The notes beneath the pieces were generated by a model. That model was given only the letters and a program-made list of their open reading frames with translations, searched no databases and was not told where the DNA came from. Positions 23,070 to 34,450 of a stretch of DNA of 64,000 nucleotides are shown here, piece by piece; positions within the stretch are counted from its first letter, which is position 1, and each line of letters begins with the position of its first letter. The position numbers were made by a program, and so were the translations under genes. The DNA comes from Apostichopus japonicus (Eukaryota; Echinodermata; Holothuroidea; Aspidochirotida; Stichopodidae), in assembly GCF_037975245.1 (NCBI RefSeq), contig NC_092567.1, positions 23,092,376 through 23,156,375 on the forward strand, written 5' to 3'.

Positions 23070-23600
23070 AATTTCTTCCTTAATTTCCGGTGAAATTTCT
23101 TAAAAATTAGATATGTTTTCAAAACTCCTTAAGCCGCCATGTACTTGATCGGTGGTTCCGTGGTCTTTGTGTAACACAAGGTAAATTTTAACAGCACACT
23201 CTGAGTTGTTCAGGCTATACATCGCGCTATCCAGCTCCAACGCGAAAAATGTTCGCATGTAGGCTATACTCAAACGTTGACAATCGGACAGTTCTGCGAA
23301 GCCTAAGCTTCTCAGTGCTACATTCTGCACTGACAACGATTCGATCAATTTCTTCAATAATTTCCGGTGAAATTTCTTATAAATTAGATATCATTTAAAA
23401 AACTCCTTAAGCCGCCATATATGTAGTAGATCGGTGGTTTCGTGGTCTTTGTGTAACACAAGATAAGTTTTAACAGCAGGCTCTTCGTTGTTTATACATC
23501 GCGGTAATCCAGCTCCAGCGTGAAGAATGTTCGCGTGTATAGGGTACTCGAACGTTTACAATCGGACAGTTCTGCGATGACATCGATTCCGCCAAGTTTC
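23070..23600. repeat. Two-copy tandem duplication, offset 277 bp
   Basis: 'taatttccggtgaaatttct' occurs at 23081 and 23358, followed in both copies by 'aactccttaagccgccat', 'gtggtctttgtgtaacacaa', 'ccagctcca' and 'caatcggacagttctgcga'. A minus-strand open frame in the first copy (23100-23357) meets a stop in the matching part of the second, so it is not conserved as protein. 'gccgccat' in each copy resembles a YY1 core. Confidence 0.9.
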
Positions 23601-24660
23601 ATCTTTCGGTTTAACGAATACTTTACAAGTTTCCTTTTACTGTTAATTTGATCCGTGAATTTTATTTCAGCGATTTCGAAGAACAGTTAATGAACTGTGG
23701 TTTGAGTGTGAGTGTACTGTGTGTAACGCTATACAAGTATGGCCTACACCAACTGAGCATCGTAGTATATACGTTCGCGAGTATGTACGTTATATATATG
23801 AGGCAATCCAATGTGCTTACACGTGAGTTTATTTGCTGCGGAATTGGGAGTGCTAACTTCAAGTCGCCTGTTTTGCCTATCTGCAAGCACTACGTCAATC
23901 ACCATATTGAAGCGTTCGAACAAACGGTACTTTTGGTGAGAAACTGGTGAATTTGAAAACCAGATTTCTACAAGAAGAAAACGTCGAATGGGGACAATTT
24001 TTACATGGTTATAAAGAGAAAAATAATAACTACAAGGACAATGTATCAAAATCTTCCACCAGACAATTCCTTTAAGGCTGGGTGTAGCCCTACCACTGTG
24101 GTGATCCAAGTCATTGGTGAAATATTTTTTTCCCAGAACAGTTTTTCAATATTAATCAAACTCAAAAGGTTAAATTAAGCCTCTTGGCTCAGTAGAATCA
24201 GTCCTGAGGCCTCAGACAGTATGAATTGACAGAAGTATTTATAAATTTTTGACAAAACAGTTTTATGGAATGAATAACAAAATATGTCTGAAAGCAAAAT
24301 GTGTAGGAATAAAAGACACATTGCATATTATTCTGGCACATATATCAGTATCAGATGTAAGCAACTGCAGGAAAAAGAGCTGGGCCTACCTCACATGTCT
24401 AGCTTAAATTGAAGAACTAAAACTAAAACAAACTCTACCAATATCTTTAGCCAATATGAGATGATTGTGATGAAACTACTCCCCCCCCCCCCCCCACATC
24501 TCACCATTCTTGAGACCTACACTACGTTCTAAAAGTTGTGTCATGGGGCTGCCATTTTGTTGGAGTGTGATGTAATAGTAGGCAGCTGCCACTGATGGGT
24601 GAGGCATCGTTATTTTCACATTTATTGTTTTCCTTTCAATGTGGTTACATACATGGTTTA
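23601..24660. other. Non-coding stretch, no recognised gene
   Basis: Short overlapping open frames on both strands at 23648-24109 show no recognisable product. A poly-C tract of about 17 nt begins at 24480. The first third is relatively GC-rich and could be a 5' exon, but no splice site or start decides this. Confidence 0.35.
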
Positions 24661-24765
24661 GATAATAATAATAATAATAAATGAGACTTATAGAGCGCCA
24701 AATCAGTAGACAAAAGTCATTGCTCAAGGCGCTTTACAAAGAAAGCAGATTAATTTACAAAAGAA
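24661..24765. repeat. SINE-like repeat with (AAT)n head, copy 1
   Basis: 'gataataataataataataa' followed by 'atgagacttatagagcgcca', 'aatcagtagacaaaagtcat' and 'tgctcaaggcgctttacaaa'. The same string recurs at 32101-32170, with relatives at 39960 and 61150. I call it SINE-like from copy structure; the family was not identified. Confidence 0.65.
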
Positions 24766-27225
24766 CAAGTGAAAAAATGGGTCTTCAGTAAACTTTTGAA
24801 AGATACATGGCTACATACATGTATAAAGCTCTGATAAGTGTTGACACAGAAACCAATGTACCTATGTGATATTGTAGGTCTTGGTTCCTAACTTTAATAA
24901 GATTTAGTCTATTGTCGACCCTAGCAGACTATTCATTACAAAACTAATAATGAAAGACAACGTTCTGCCAATTGCCAAATGATACATAAATTTGCAAATT
25001 CATCGATCACTCCTCAAAATGACATGTATGGCCATTGATTTCTAAGAAATACTTCTAAATATGTGACCTTGCATTAAAAGTACATTTATCCCTATCCCTA
25101 CACTATTTACATGTCAATAATACGCTAGGGAGTCCTAAATAGGCAGTAAAGTGGAAGCTCAAGCTAGCAAGTTTTTACAACCTGGAAATTTTACTTGACA
25201 TTTATGAAACTCTCTCCACACGTAATTATGCCCAAACTTTGATGTTTTTTTTTTTGTGGTGCATTCAAGTATCTCCCCTTGCGGAATGAGTCTGTTCTGA
25301 TTTTAGCTTGCTAAATGCCGTATAGTAAGCCATCAGAGTGTGCGCTCTCTGTCTAATTACTTCCACGTATGGTTCCCTGTAAATATTCACTCACCGTAAA
25401 TTACCGGTATGCCTCTATGCCGTGCGGTAATTAGAGCCGTTTCTAAACACTGCTTTGAAACGACGACGTCAGAAAACGTAACAGTTGATGTTATGGTGGG
25501 CAGTAAATCTGGCGTTTGGTTTCTCTCTTACAGTAAGAGGTCACCCTATAAAACTGGTGTCCTGCCAGGGTGCTTTGACATATTGCGGACGCCATTGATG
25601 ATAAGAAAAGCATAAATCGTGGTCTTTATTTACATTAGGGTGAATGTTAAAAATCTTTTGCAGTGACGTACATAGGCTCAAAATTACACCAGTAATAAAA
25701 CAAAATAAAACTGTATCAACGATCAAGCCGGCCTGTACTGCATACGAAAAGTACCGTGTACGGCGTGTAGCCAAGTAAAGTGACTTTTATATCTAGACTG
25801 TTAAGTCTTGATGAAGGCTTGGCATTGTAGCTTCATTTCGTGGTAATATATGACATGAAAATGATGTCATTTTTGGTGGTGATAAATATTTTTAATACTA
25901 CTGGTAATGATCTGTCACATAACGTCCAAAAAATGTCCTTCTTAGAAAAAAAAATTCCCTTTCAAATATTTATACAGTTAGTCTATGAGTAGCAAAGCAT
26001 CATTTTTGTTATATGAGGGGAAAAAATATATATGGGACTTAAACATATTATCTAGCTTGGTTATATTTGTTTATATCTTGACGTGGAGGAGGGAAGCCAA
26101 AGAGTATGGTAGCCTATAAAATAAAACATTTCAAACTGTCACCAAAGGTTACGATTTGTATTCTTTGCAGTTTGTAGCATATATTTGGGCTCAACTTGGC
26201 AGGGGAGTGGGGGGGGGGAGGAAGGCTGTTGACCTAAACGAGTTCCTAAAGACACAGCATGGTTGTGTGTGGTACAATTGGTTGGTTACATATAAAAGGA
26301 AGCTTACACGCTGGTATTATTACAACATACACCTACCTGTGTAATGTGTATGCAGCGTGTGGAGTGACACCTTCCCACAATCGACTTCCTGAGGGGAAAT
26401 GTGTGAAGTTTGATTCTGTCAAGTTTAGGAACACAAAAGGGAGGATTATCTGCATCCATTGTTCCTTTTCTCTGAAGCTTGTAAAGATCAACAAATTTCT
26501 ATAGCCCTGTTGCTAACGGCTGAATAATAGTCATTGTCAAAGACAAGTTTAACCTTTGCCTAGAAAAGGCTATCGTAACCCTCCTATCGGGCATGTCATA
26601 GGATTTTCTTGCCAGAAGTTTTGAAAGAAAACAACAAGAACCACAAGAAAAAAGAAAAGAAAAAAAAAAGGATGTGGAAAATAAAGTTTAGGGTGAAATT
26701 TGCTGATGTTATAAAATATTGTCAGGTGATATAATTGACTTGTATTCATTCACCTCTGGTAAAGTGTTTATCGGTCAAGAGATGCATGACAGGGCAGTAA
26801 AAGGGCAGTAAGGGAAAATTAAAAGGGCAATTATGGAGAAGAAACAGATCGCTGGGCTGAATTCATAAATTTCCTTTTGTCCCATATCAACAGTTGTGAG
26901 GCCTAGACATGCCCACACATATGAGCACTCCCACATGCACACAAACATACATGAATGCTGACTTGAATATAGGCCAGGATGTGTAAACACTGCAAGGGAT
27001 GCCTGTAAAAGCTTTTCCTTTTATTTTATATTAACTGATGTTGTTTCCTACAAAGTCCTCCCTTCCAGAGAAATAAAGTTTGCTTCCTGGTTTAACAAAT
27101 TAGTTAATTATCTCAGACGATTGGACAACCACCAGTCTGTACTATGTTGCTGTACAAGGAAATTATCAAATCAAGTTCAGTTGTACTTTTTATAGTTAAA
27201 CCTGCGACATATTATGAGCTGTAGC
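24766..27225. other. Intergenic, no recognised gene
   Basis: AT-rich, with a poly-G tract near 26210 and an A-rich stretch near 26640-26670. Open frames at 25409-25774 and 26156-26504 are short and unrecognised. Confidence 0.5.
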
Positions 27226-27793
27226 TTCTAATTTTCTGCTTTATAACATAATTTGGCTCAAACGTCCACAAAATAAAGTTATGGGACTGACGATTCTCCA
27301 TGCTTAGTACGGCGCCCTTGCGTACAGATTAAATGTGCTGTGCAGTAGCATCTATACGAATTAACTTTCTAATTTTCTGCTATGTAATTTGGCTCAAACC
27401 TCCACAGAAGTACAAGTTACGGGACTGATGATTTACCATGAATAGTACGGCCCTTACGTACAGATTAAATGTGCTGTGCAGTAGCATCTATACAAATTAA
27501 ATGTTCAATTTTCTACTATATTATGTAATTTGGCTCAAACCAGAAGTACAAGTTACAGGACTGATGATTTACCGTGCATAGTACGGCCCTTGCGTTCACT
27601 ACGCAGTTAATGTACTGTACAGTAGCATCTATACGTATTAACCTCTGACATATTTAAGTAATTTCTAATTTCTACTATATTATGTAATTTGGTTCAAAAC
27701 CGCCACAGAAGTACAAGTTGCAGGACTGACGATTATAGTACAGCCCTTGTGTACACACTAAATGTGCTGTACAGTAGCAGCATCTATTATTAA
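27226..27793. repeat. Four-copy tandem repeat, unit about 140 bp
   Basis: Four diverged units each carry 'atgtaatttggctcaaac' or a close variant, 'gtacaagttacgggactga', 'agtacggcccttgcgtac' and 'cagtagcatctatac'. The last copy is the most diverged. The minus-strand open frame starting near 28067 runs into this array and is not a supported gene. Confidence 0.9.
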
Positions 27794-28817
27794 GTTGCCT
27801 AAATCCAAAGGAGATCACTTCAGATAGTAGATCTGTATTTCTTGACTTTCCCTGTTTAAGGTTGTTACTGTTCTTATAGACAAAATCAACATCAAATGAT
27901 TGTGGTTGATATATGTACACCTGTTTTTGGCAAGTTCCAAATTGGACTAGGAAGTTGTTGATTTCCGACAACGACTGGGAACTGTTCAGAATGTGGAGGC
28001 AGTTTGCAATATTTTGTTGACAGTTCCAAAGGGAATTTTGGGTTTGAAAGGACTTTTTGAAGGCCATTTAGCAGGTAATTTGCTTTGACAATGGCTGTTA
28101 TTGTTCATTAATTATTGATAAGTGGGCTCTGCCATACCATGTATGGTCTAGAGAATCTAGTTAATCTGTTCATCTGACCAATCTAGAGTTAGTCTGGCCA
28201 ATGGCTATAAGTGCTCATGTAGTGAGTCTGTTTATATTCTTACACTGATCTGTTTATATTCTTACACTGATCCGTAAAGCAGTGATCGATGGTGTAAAGA
28301 TGTTTGTGAACAAACTTGTTGTTTATTACTGTATATCTCAAGTGTTAAAATCCTCCTCTCCATCATTGAAATTGAAATTATTTAAAATGATGCATATAGT
28401 TTACCAAGTATTTTAGCTAGTTTAAACATACGTTGGCCTAATTGCCTTGGTCATCCAAGCACTTTGAGAGCCATTCTGCTGTAAGTCACATTTAGGTTCA
28501 TTTTCAAGATTTCATCACAATTGATCACTAACAGCCATTGGTTAGTTGGTATATATATATATATACATATACTATATGTCACTGTGCAGTGTAAATATGT
28601 ATACTTCTATGTACCATTGTGACATCACAATCAGCAATCATAGCCAGTGGTTCATAGAAAAAATTGATTACCATGTGTTTGAGTTCATAGGTATAATAGG
28701 TACTGTTACAATTACCAATGGCGGCCATTAACGAATGGCATACTGTTCATGAATATGTATTTAGATACCATCGTGACATCACAATCAGCAATCATCGCCA
28801 TTGGTTGGTAGCATATA
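27794..28817. other. Non-coding stretch with short repeats
   Basis: Contains a two-copy 22-bp repeat 'tgtttatattcttacactga' at about 28229-28273 and an (AT)n tract at 28549-28572. No supported gene. Confidence 0.5.
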
Positions 28818-29194
28818 CATAGACGTAGGAGGCGGGAGGGCTGGGGGATGCAGCCCCCCAACCAACATTTTTTTGTCAAAATTTGGGCAATATGTTGAGA
28901 ATATTTCGGGCACCTACTGAAAGAAGAATAATTTGCAAGGTGTTTTTCAATGGTTAAACTTATATTATTATGATCATTATTGTTGTAACGACTTCCCCCA
29001 TTAATTATAACCAATATGGAAGGGTGATAACACGGAAAAGTATTGTATGTTATTGGCATGTGATGTAATAACCGATATATGCGTATATGATATATAACAT
29101 GTTGAACGCGCGCGGTGAGCGCACAAAATTTTGGTTATATTTTTCGGGCAAGTGGTTACAGTCCCCCAAATCAAATTAGGCTCCTACGCCTATG
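28818..29194 (-). mobile_element. hAT-like non-autonomous element, family C, copy 2
   Basis: Starts CATAGACGTAGGAG and ends CTCCTACGCCTATG, flanked by an exact 8-bp direct repeat AGCATATA (28810-28817 and 29195-29202). It runs opposite to the copy at 10675-11210 and is shorter. It shares 'gcccgaaaaatatagcc'-like and 'gggcacctactgaaagaaga'-type internal segments with that copy. Confidence 0.9.
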
Positions 29195-29665
29195 AGCATA
29201 TATATCATACTGTGCCTTTGAATATGTAAATCTAGACTAATTTTCATTCTGGGAAAAAGTTAAAAATCAAATGCTACATGGGCTGCTAGCATTGCAACAC
29301 ATCTTCTCTTACATATGGTGGACTGGATGGAATTTTTCTACTCAAGATAATGACATCCTGATAATACAGACAATTTTTATTTTCAAATAGTATCCAGTTC
29401 ATAGATTATCAGAAATAGACACTGGTCTACCCTTGGGGAGCGATAGATTATCACCAGGGATTTGCATTGTTGTGTTAAGACTTTTGTTTAGATAAAGTGA
29501 AGGTTCTTTTCCTGATGTGTTACTTTATGAATGTTAAGAAAACAACACTGCCTTGGACTATTTTTTACCTTTGTGATAACAAACAAGTCATGTAACTATT
29601 TCTGGGAAAGAGACTTGTTGTTGACACAGACAGGGAAAGTTTTGTGTTCTTAATGGGTCACCGTT

Positions 29666-30261
29666 TTAAAGGTCTATGGACACCATATGAACAACATTGT
29701 CCTAGTCACTATAATAGGCATCAGAAATCATGAAAATAGCTGAAATTCCCATCAAAATCCATCAGAGTTTGACCATTGTACAAGACTTATTTTCTCAGTT
29801 CTGGTTTTATTTATGAATAAACATTAGCTAATTATGCACATTGATGATGTACAGGGAGTGACTGCCTATTTTGCTGTTATGTTATCCCTCTGTTTTTCAC
29901 AACCTTTGTTTCAAGGACACTGAACTTCTGTTTGTGGCCGAAGGCTACTTAAAAAAATATTTTGTCTTCTTTGAAAGAGGAACATCACATTACTCCAATG
30001 ATATATGTGGGCTTGTTATTAGGGGTTAACTTATTCAGGGCAAAAATGAGAAATTTGATGAGCACAACATGTCAACACCCCACGTCATTGTTTGGACATA
30101 TGTAATGAGTTTCCTAGATTTATCAAAACTTCAAATGTGTGTATATCTTGGAAATGCAAAGAGCTTTTCAAAACATTTTCAACATATTTTGAATGAGGTT
30201 ATCACATACAACAGATGAACTGAATATGGGGCAAATTGGCTTGGTGTCCATAGTATTTTAA
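29666..30261. mobile_element. TTAA-bounded inverted-repeat element, about 595 bp
   Basis: The left border 'ttaaaggtctatggacacca' and the right border 'tggtgtccatagtattttaa' are inverted repeats sharing TATGGACACCA, with TTAA at both outer ends. The interior is AT-rich and non-coding. This family is distinct from family A and appears once in the window. Confidence 0.7.
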
Positions 30262-32100
30262 GCAGTGAGTATACTATGTCATGCACATGCTTCAGGTTTA
30301 GAGAGCTTCGGCCTTGCCCCCCCCCTTTTTTTTATCACGCCACCCTTGCTCCCTCACTCTTACTTTGGTATTTAAAAGTAAAGAAAACATAACTGAAAGC
30401 ACAATATGTTAATTAAATTTAAATATTTTTCAAACCAGTATTGATTACAGTTGGAATAGACATGAATGCTTTGCAAATGAAAGAATGAAATTATTAACAT
30501 GGACAATTTCTGAAACTAAAATATCTTTGTTATTGGACTAAAAACAGTTTATAATTTGATAGTCAGCTACCAGTTACGTTGTAATTTTATGGAATTTTCA
30601 TTATCAAACAGTGTCAGACCAATCTGATCAAAGCTGCCCATAATTGTGATGTAGACACATGCACATGTCAAGAACCAGTTTTGCATCCAACATCTCTGAC
30701 CCTAACGATCATGGCATGATGCCAGCTTTAAGTTGCTGAACACTTCCCACGCTTTATAGGTCAGACCTTCCTTCCCTATCTATGTATTGTTGCACTCTGT
30801 ATATGTATATTTGATACATTGCCAGCCATCCTTTTATTTTTTCAAGCCCTGAGAAATAGCTTGCAAATGGTATCCTCTCTAATTTACGCCTGAGTTTAGA
30901 GTACTTGTAAAACTTTACAAAGTTCAAAGCACCCTAATTCCAAATATATGCCTCCATTGGTACAGTAGCATCCTGAGATCGATAGTGTACAAATTAATAA
31001 TCTGGCAAAAATTAAACTTGAGAAAAGAGTTCAAAAGACCCTATTCTTTGCTTCAATTTGACCAATTTTCAGGTCAAAGGTTTTATTTTATTCCCTTGAG
31101 GTATTTAGCCATCTTCAGAAGGCCTTCTGTGGTGGTTTGCCTAATACTCTGCAACAGTGAATTGATTGGGAGATGGGGAAGGGAATGAGGGATCTTAATT
31201 GTGTAGTACTGTTGTAAGGTAAATGTGGACCAGCATGGTAGATCAGTGACACATGAGGGCAGCTAGAATAAACTATGATAATGGAAACTTTCACTAAATG
31301 ATGAGCTCCAGATGTTGACAGGTACTGAAAGAAACCAAGTATGAACACTGTGTGGCTGACACCTGATACTAGTTTAGGATGTTGATGATTCATGCAAATA
31401 CTTCCACAGTGTATATGTATGGTAATATCAGGCTAATATTGTCACAGGTCAGGGAAATACTTCAGTGCTACTGTGTATGTATAGGGATTGAGTTCTTAAA
31501 TTAGCTAAGTAATAGCTTTAGCACAAAATTATATATTTTCAAATTCTATGGATAATTAATTTTTAGGGCTGCCTTCAGATATCCTTCTTCTAGTCCTAAT
31601 TATACCATATATGGGCTGTTGAGAAGGGGAAACAAAAAAGAAATATGCATGCTGGGTATACTCTCAGCTATAGGTCAAGGATGTAACTTTGATTCCAGAT
31701 CAAGTGCATTTGTGGTGCATGGTTACAGGTGCCTGTGATTTACAGAAAGGGAACTACTGAGGGACATAAGGAGGGGTGGGAGAGGGAGGATCAGAGTAGG
31801 GTGGGGATGGTTGTGGTTTACAGGAAATACATTACAAATGACGTACGGTACCGTATTATGGAAAAGTATGGAAAACTGCTGTTACACTTTGTCATGCCAT
31901 TAAAAACATGACAAATACTCACTCCCTTCCCATCACCTCCTTCCCCCACCCAACCCCCATCCAATTCCATCCATTGGGAGAAGAATTGGCCATATTGCTG
32001 TCAATGGTAATAAGTTATTCTGACAGTCACCAATCTCACCTCACCATGTTTTTTTGATGGTAAACTTTTAGAACTTGCCAGAAGTATGTGGCTGGTTTCA
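30262..32100. other. Intergenic, no recognised gene
   Basis: Contains a poly-C/poly-T junction near 30318-30335 and short unsupported open frames (30985-31393). Nothing else is recognised. Confidence 0.5.
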
Positions 32101-32170
32101 TAATAATAATAATAAATGAGACTTATGTAGCGCCAAATCAGTAAACAAAAGTCACTGCTCAAGGCGCTCC
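32101..32170. repeat. SINE-like repeat with (AAT)n head, copy 2 (short)
   Basis: 'aataataataataaatgaga' then 'cttatgtagcgccaaatcag' and 'gtcactgctcaaggcgctcc'. A truncated version of the repeat at 24661-24765. Confidence 0.65.
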
Positions 32171-33099
32171 TGCAGTATATTGTCAACTTAGTACATTTGG
32201 TTAATTGCACCTTTCAATTCTTAGACTGCTGTCATTCATATGTTACACTACCCCATATGATTTATTCTCCACAGCTGCATGTAATTGCAAAGGGTCAGAG
32301 TTTGGGACTATAAGATTCCCTTCCTTCAGTGGGGCTTGACTTAACACCCATCAATTTTAACCTACATCCCAATATTACAAATCTCAGCGATACATTGCAT
32401 TCGTAGTTACATTGCGGTCCGACAACGTGAAACTGTGTAAGGCGTAGGCCGCCGACGTTACTTTTAATCATTAACAGGAAGAATAGCATTCATATAATTT
32501 ATTGCTCTAGGTAGCTTTTCTATTTATTGGTTTTGTTAGTTTTCTTTCCAGGTCATTGGAACTTAAGGCATGGCAATGCGTCTGTCATAAATATATTTAT
32601 CGATGGCATACTTCTTGCAATAGAACAAACGACACAGCCAACAGTGTTATCGTGCAGAGCAGAACTCAACACATTTTAATCTCAAAAGGTAGTAACTTCT
32701 ATTACGAATGCAAAACCATAATGTTCATGTTTTTCTGTAACGAGCGGTAATACAAGTCACTTTATCATTAACCCCACCCATGTTCCATAGTTTTGAAAAT
32801 CAATATCAGAAGTACAAATGTTTTCCGTGTGTACCCTGGAAAAAAAAGAAGGCTCAAAAGTTGTACCTCCTTGCCCAATATTTGAAGTGTCAGAAATCGT
32901 GTACAGGGCGTATCCTGTTGACTCACTTCATCTGAAAGAAGACCCCATATACCTGCGAATTATTGTTCGTCCATAAGGTCAACGTATTTATATGCGAATA
33001 GGTATAAGTGCAGTAGACAGGGCTGAAAAATAAAGAGTATTCTAAAGGCCACATAAAGATGCATTACTTTAAATAAATTTTGTCAGTTTGGGCTGTCTG
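32171..33099. other. Non-coding stretch, no recognised gene
   Basis: Short open frames at 32295-32489 (minus) and 32556-32750 (plus) have no recognisable product. Confidence 0.45.
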
Positions 33100-33184
33100 G
33101 TGGCCGTATCGAACCCGGAACCTCCCAATTGCTTAGCCTCATTGCTTCAAATGCCATCGCCTTTATTCACTCGGCCACAGCACC
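33100..33184 (-). repeat. tRNA-Ser-like pseudogene or SINE head
   Basis: On the minus strand the 85-nt sequence begins 'ggtgctgtggccgagtga' (box A, 33167-33177) and ends with 'ggttccgggttcgatacgg' (box B, 33106-33115). The length and variable arm fit a class II tRNA such as tRNA-Ser, with TGA in the anticodon position. Acceptor and T-stem pairing is poor, so I do not call a functional tRNA. Confidence 0.5.
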
Positions 33185-33206
33185 GGTTTTCAAAATGTAG
33201 CTTAAA

Positions 33207-33574
33207 TTAAAGGCATTGAAGACTTGCCCCAAACCGCGTGCGGCCATTTGAAAAAGTTAACTCTCTGTTGCTTGCAAGTGACGTTTTGTTTGTGTCGCTA
33301 CAATATGCAGACAGTAATGAAACGTGATACCTTGTTATCTTTAGCTGGACCTGAGATGTCCATCGCTGTATGGTTAAAACACTGTGCTGTGGGTATTGAC
33401 CGCAGCTGTATGTACTGACTGTACACTAGTGTCTTATTATCGACGGTAGCAAGCTGTGTGTGTATTTTCTGGGATCGATTGTGGTGTCTAACACTTCTGT
33501 TACACCTCATTCGAAACTAGGTCAGATTACTGGCATGAGACGTTTCTTTTTGCGCATGTCTTCACACCCTTTAA
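33207..33574 (+). mobile_element. TTAA-flanked short element, family A, copy 3
   Basis: 'ttaaaggcattgaagacttg' at the left and 'gtcttcacaccctttaa' at the right, with TTAA on both sides. Full length (368 bp), and the best preserved copy in the window for left and right termini together. Confidence 0.92.
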
Positions 33575-33969
33575 GGAGCAAACCTTCATTGGAGCTAGTC
33601 ATGCTGCCTAAATTTCCATCCTCTGGGCAGCTAGCTACAAAAATGCTCTTAGAAAAGTCGGTGAGTAGCATGAAGTTCTATGAATCATTGCTTGTCTGTG
33701 TGCTTGGACACTTGAGCTTCGGGAAAAGTGAACATTCGTGCCCTACTAGTAAATTTATTACCTATTCTTTCCAGTGGCTGCTAACATGGCGTAAAAGTGA
33801 CTCATGGTTTTGGAGTCAAGTTAGGCTACAAATTTGGCCTGTTTGTTGCTTCTTCCTAATGTTCGGTGTGATATTTCATAATAAGATAATCCTAACAATA
33901 TCCTGTGCACGTCATCTAGCTGATCGGATTTCACAGTCTCGCGCTCACCAACCAATGCGCAGTGACTGA

Positions 33970-34450
33970 GTAGAGACGCGGATCGAAAAGGTTGAATTTA
34001 CCCAAGTGCGACAGAATTAGCCCGTGAGGTCTAATCGGAGTATGGATTTCACCGATTCCTCGGTTCCGAAATCTCCCTCCCAGAGACTACCACAGCACAA
34101 CGAGATAGCTCGTTAAGAAGATCCTATTTATCCCACGGAGCGGAAGGACTTTTCTCAAGTTGCTGCGTTTCATTTCTAGAAATGCCGGTTGGGGAGGAGG
34201 AGATGTATGACAGACTGCTAGTTTCAAGTTGATCGTATCATCGTGAAGATAAAGATGAGGAATTTGTGTGCTGCAGGGCACCGGAGTCCAGTTTGTCGGA
34301 ATGCCTGCGAATGGATACTGATACGATTTGACGAATTAAGTAACAGCTGGGGCCCTGCGATGATTACGTTAAACAATGCATTACGCCACGGGAGGGAGTA
34401 GCAGGGAGCCGTTCTCTGGAGGTGTATTTTAGTACTAACGCTTACCATTA
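33970..34450 (+). other. Less AT-rich island, possible 5' exon of an unknown gene
   Basis: This stretch is clearly less AT-rich than the sequence on either side and has several ATG-led frames. One of 48 codons starts at 34254 (MRNLCAAGHRSPVC...) and ends in TAG; shorter ones start at 34042 and 34182. 'ctggag|gtgtat' near 34420 could be a donor. I recognise no protein. It could equally be a regulatory island. Confidence 0.2.

Noticed and set aside
23100-23357. 85-codon minus-strand frame in the first 277-bp duplicate
   Set aside because: The aligned frame in the second duplicate contains a stop and loses similarity, so protein coding is not conserved.
27675-28067. 130-codon minus-strand open frame
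   Set aside because: Its C-terminal part is the fourth unit of the 140-bp tandem repeat and the rest shows no recognisable domain.
33100-33184. Functional tRNA-Ser gene
   Set aside because: Only about half of the acceptor pairs form and the T-stem is broken, despite good box A and box B.
33460-33969. 169-codon open frame on the plus strand
   Set aside because: Its first third lies inside the family A element at 33207-33574, the product resembles nothing known, and no splice or polyadenylation signals support it.
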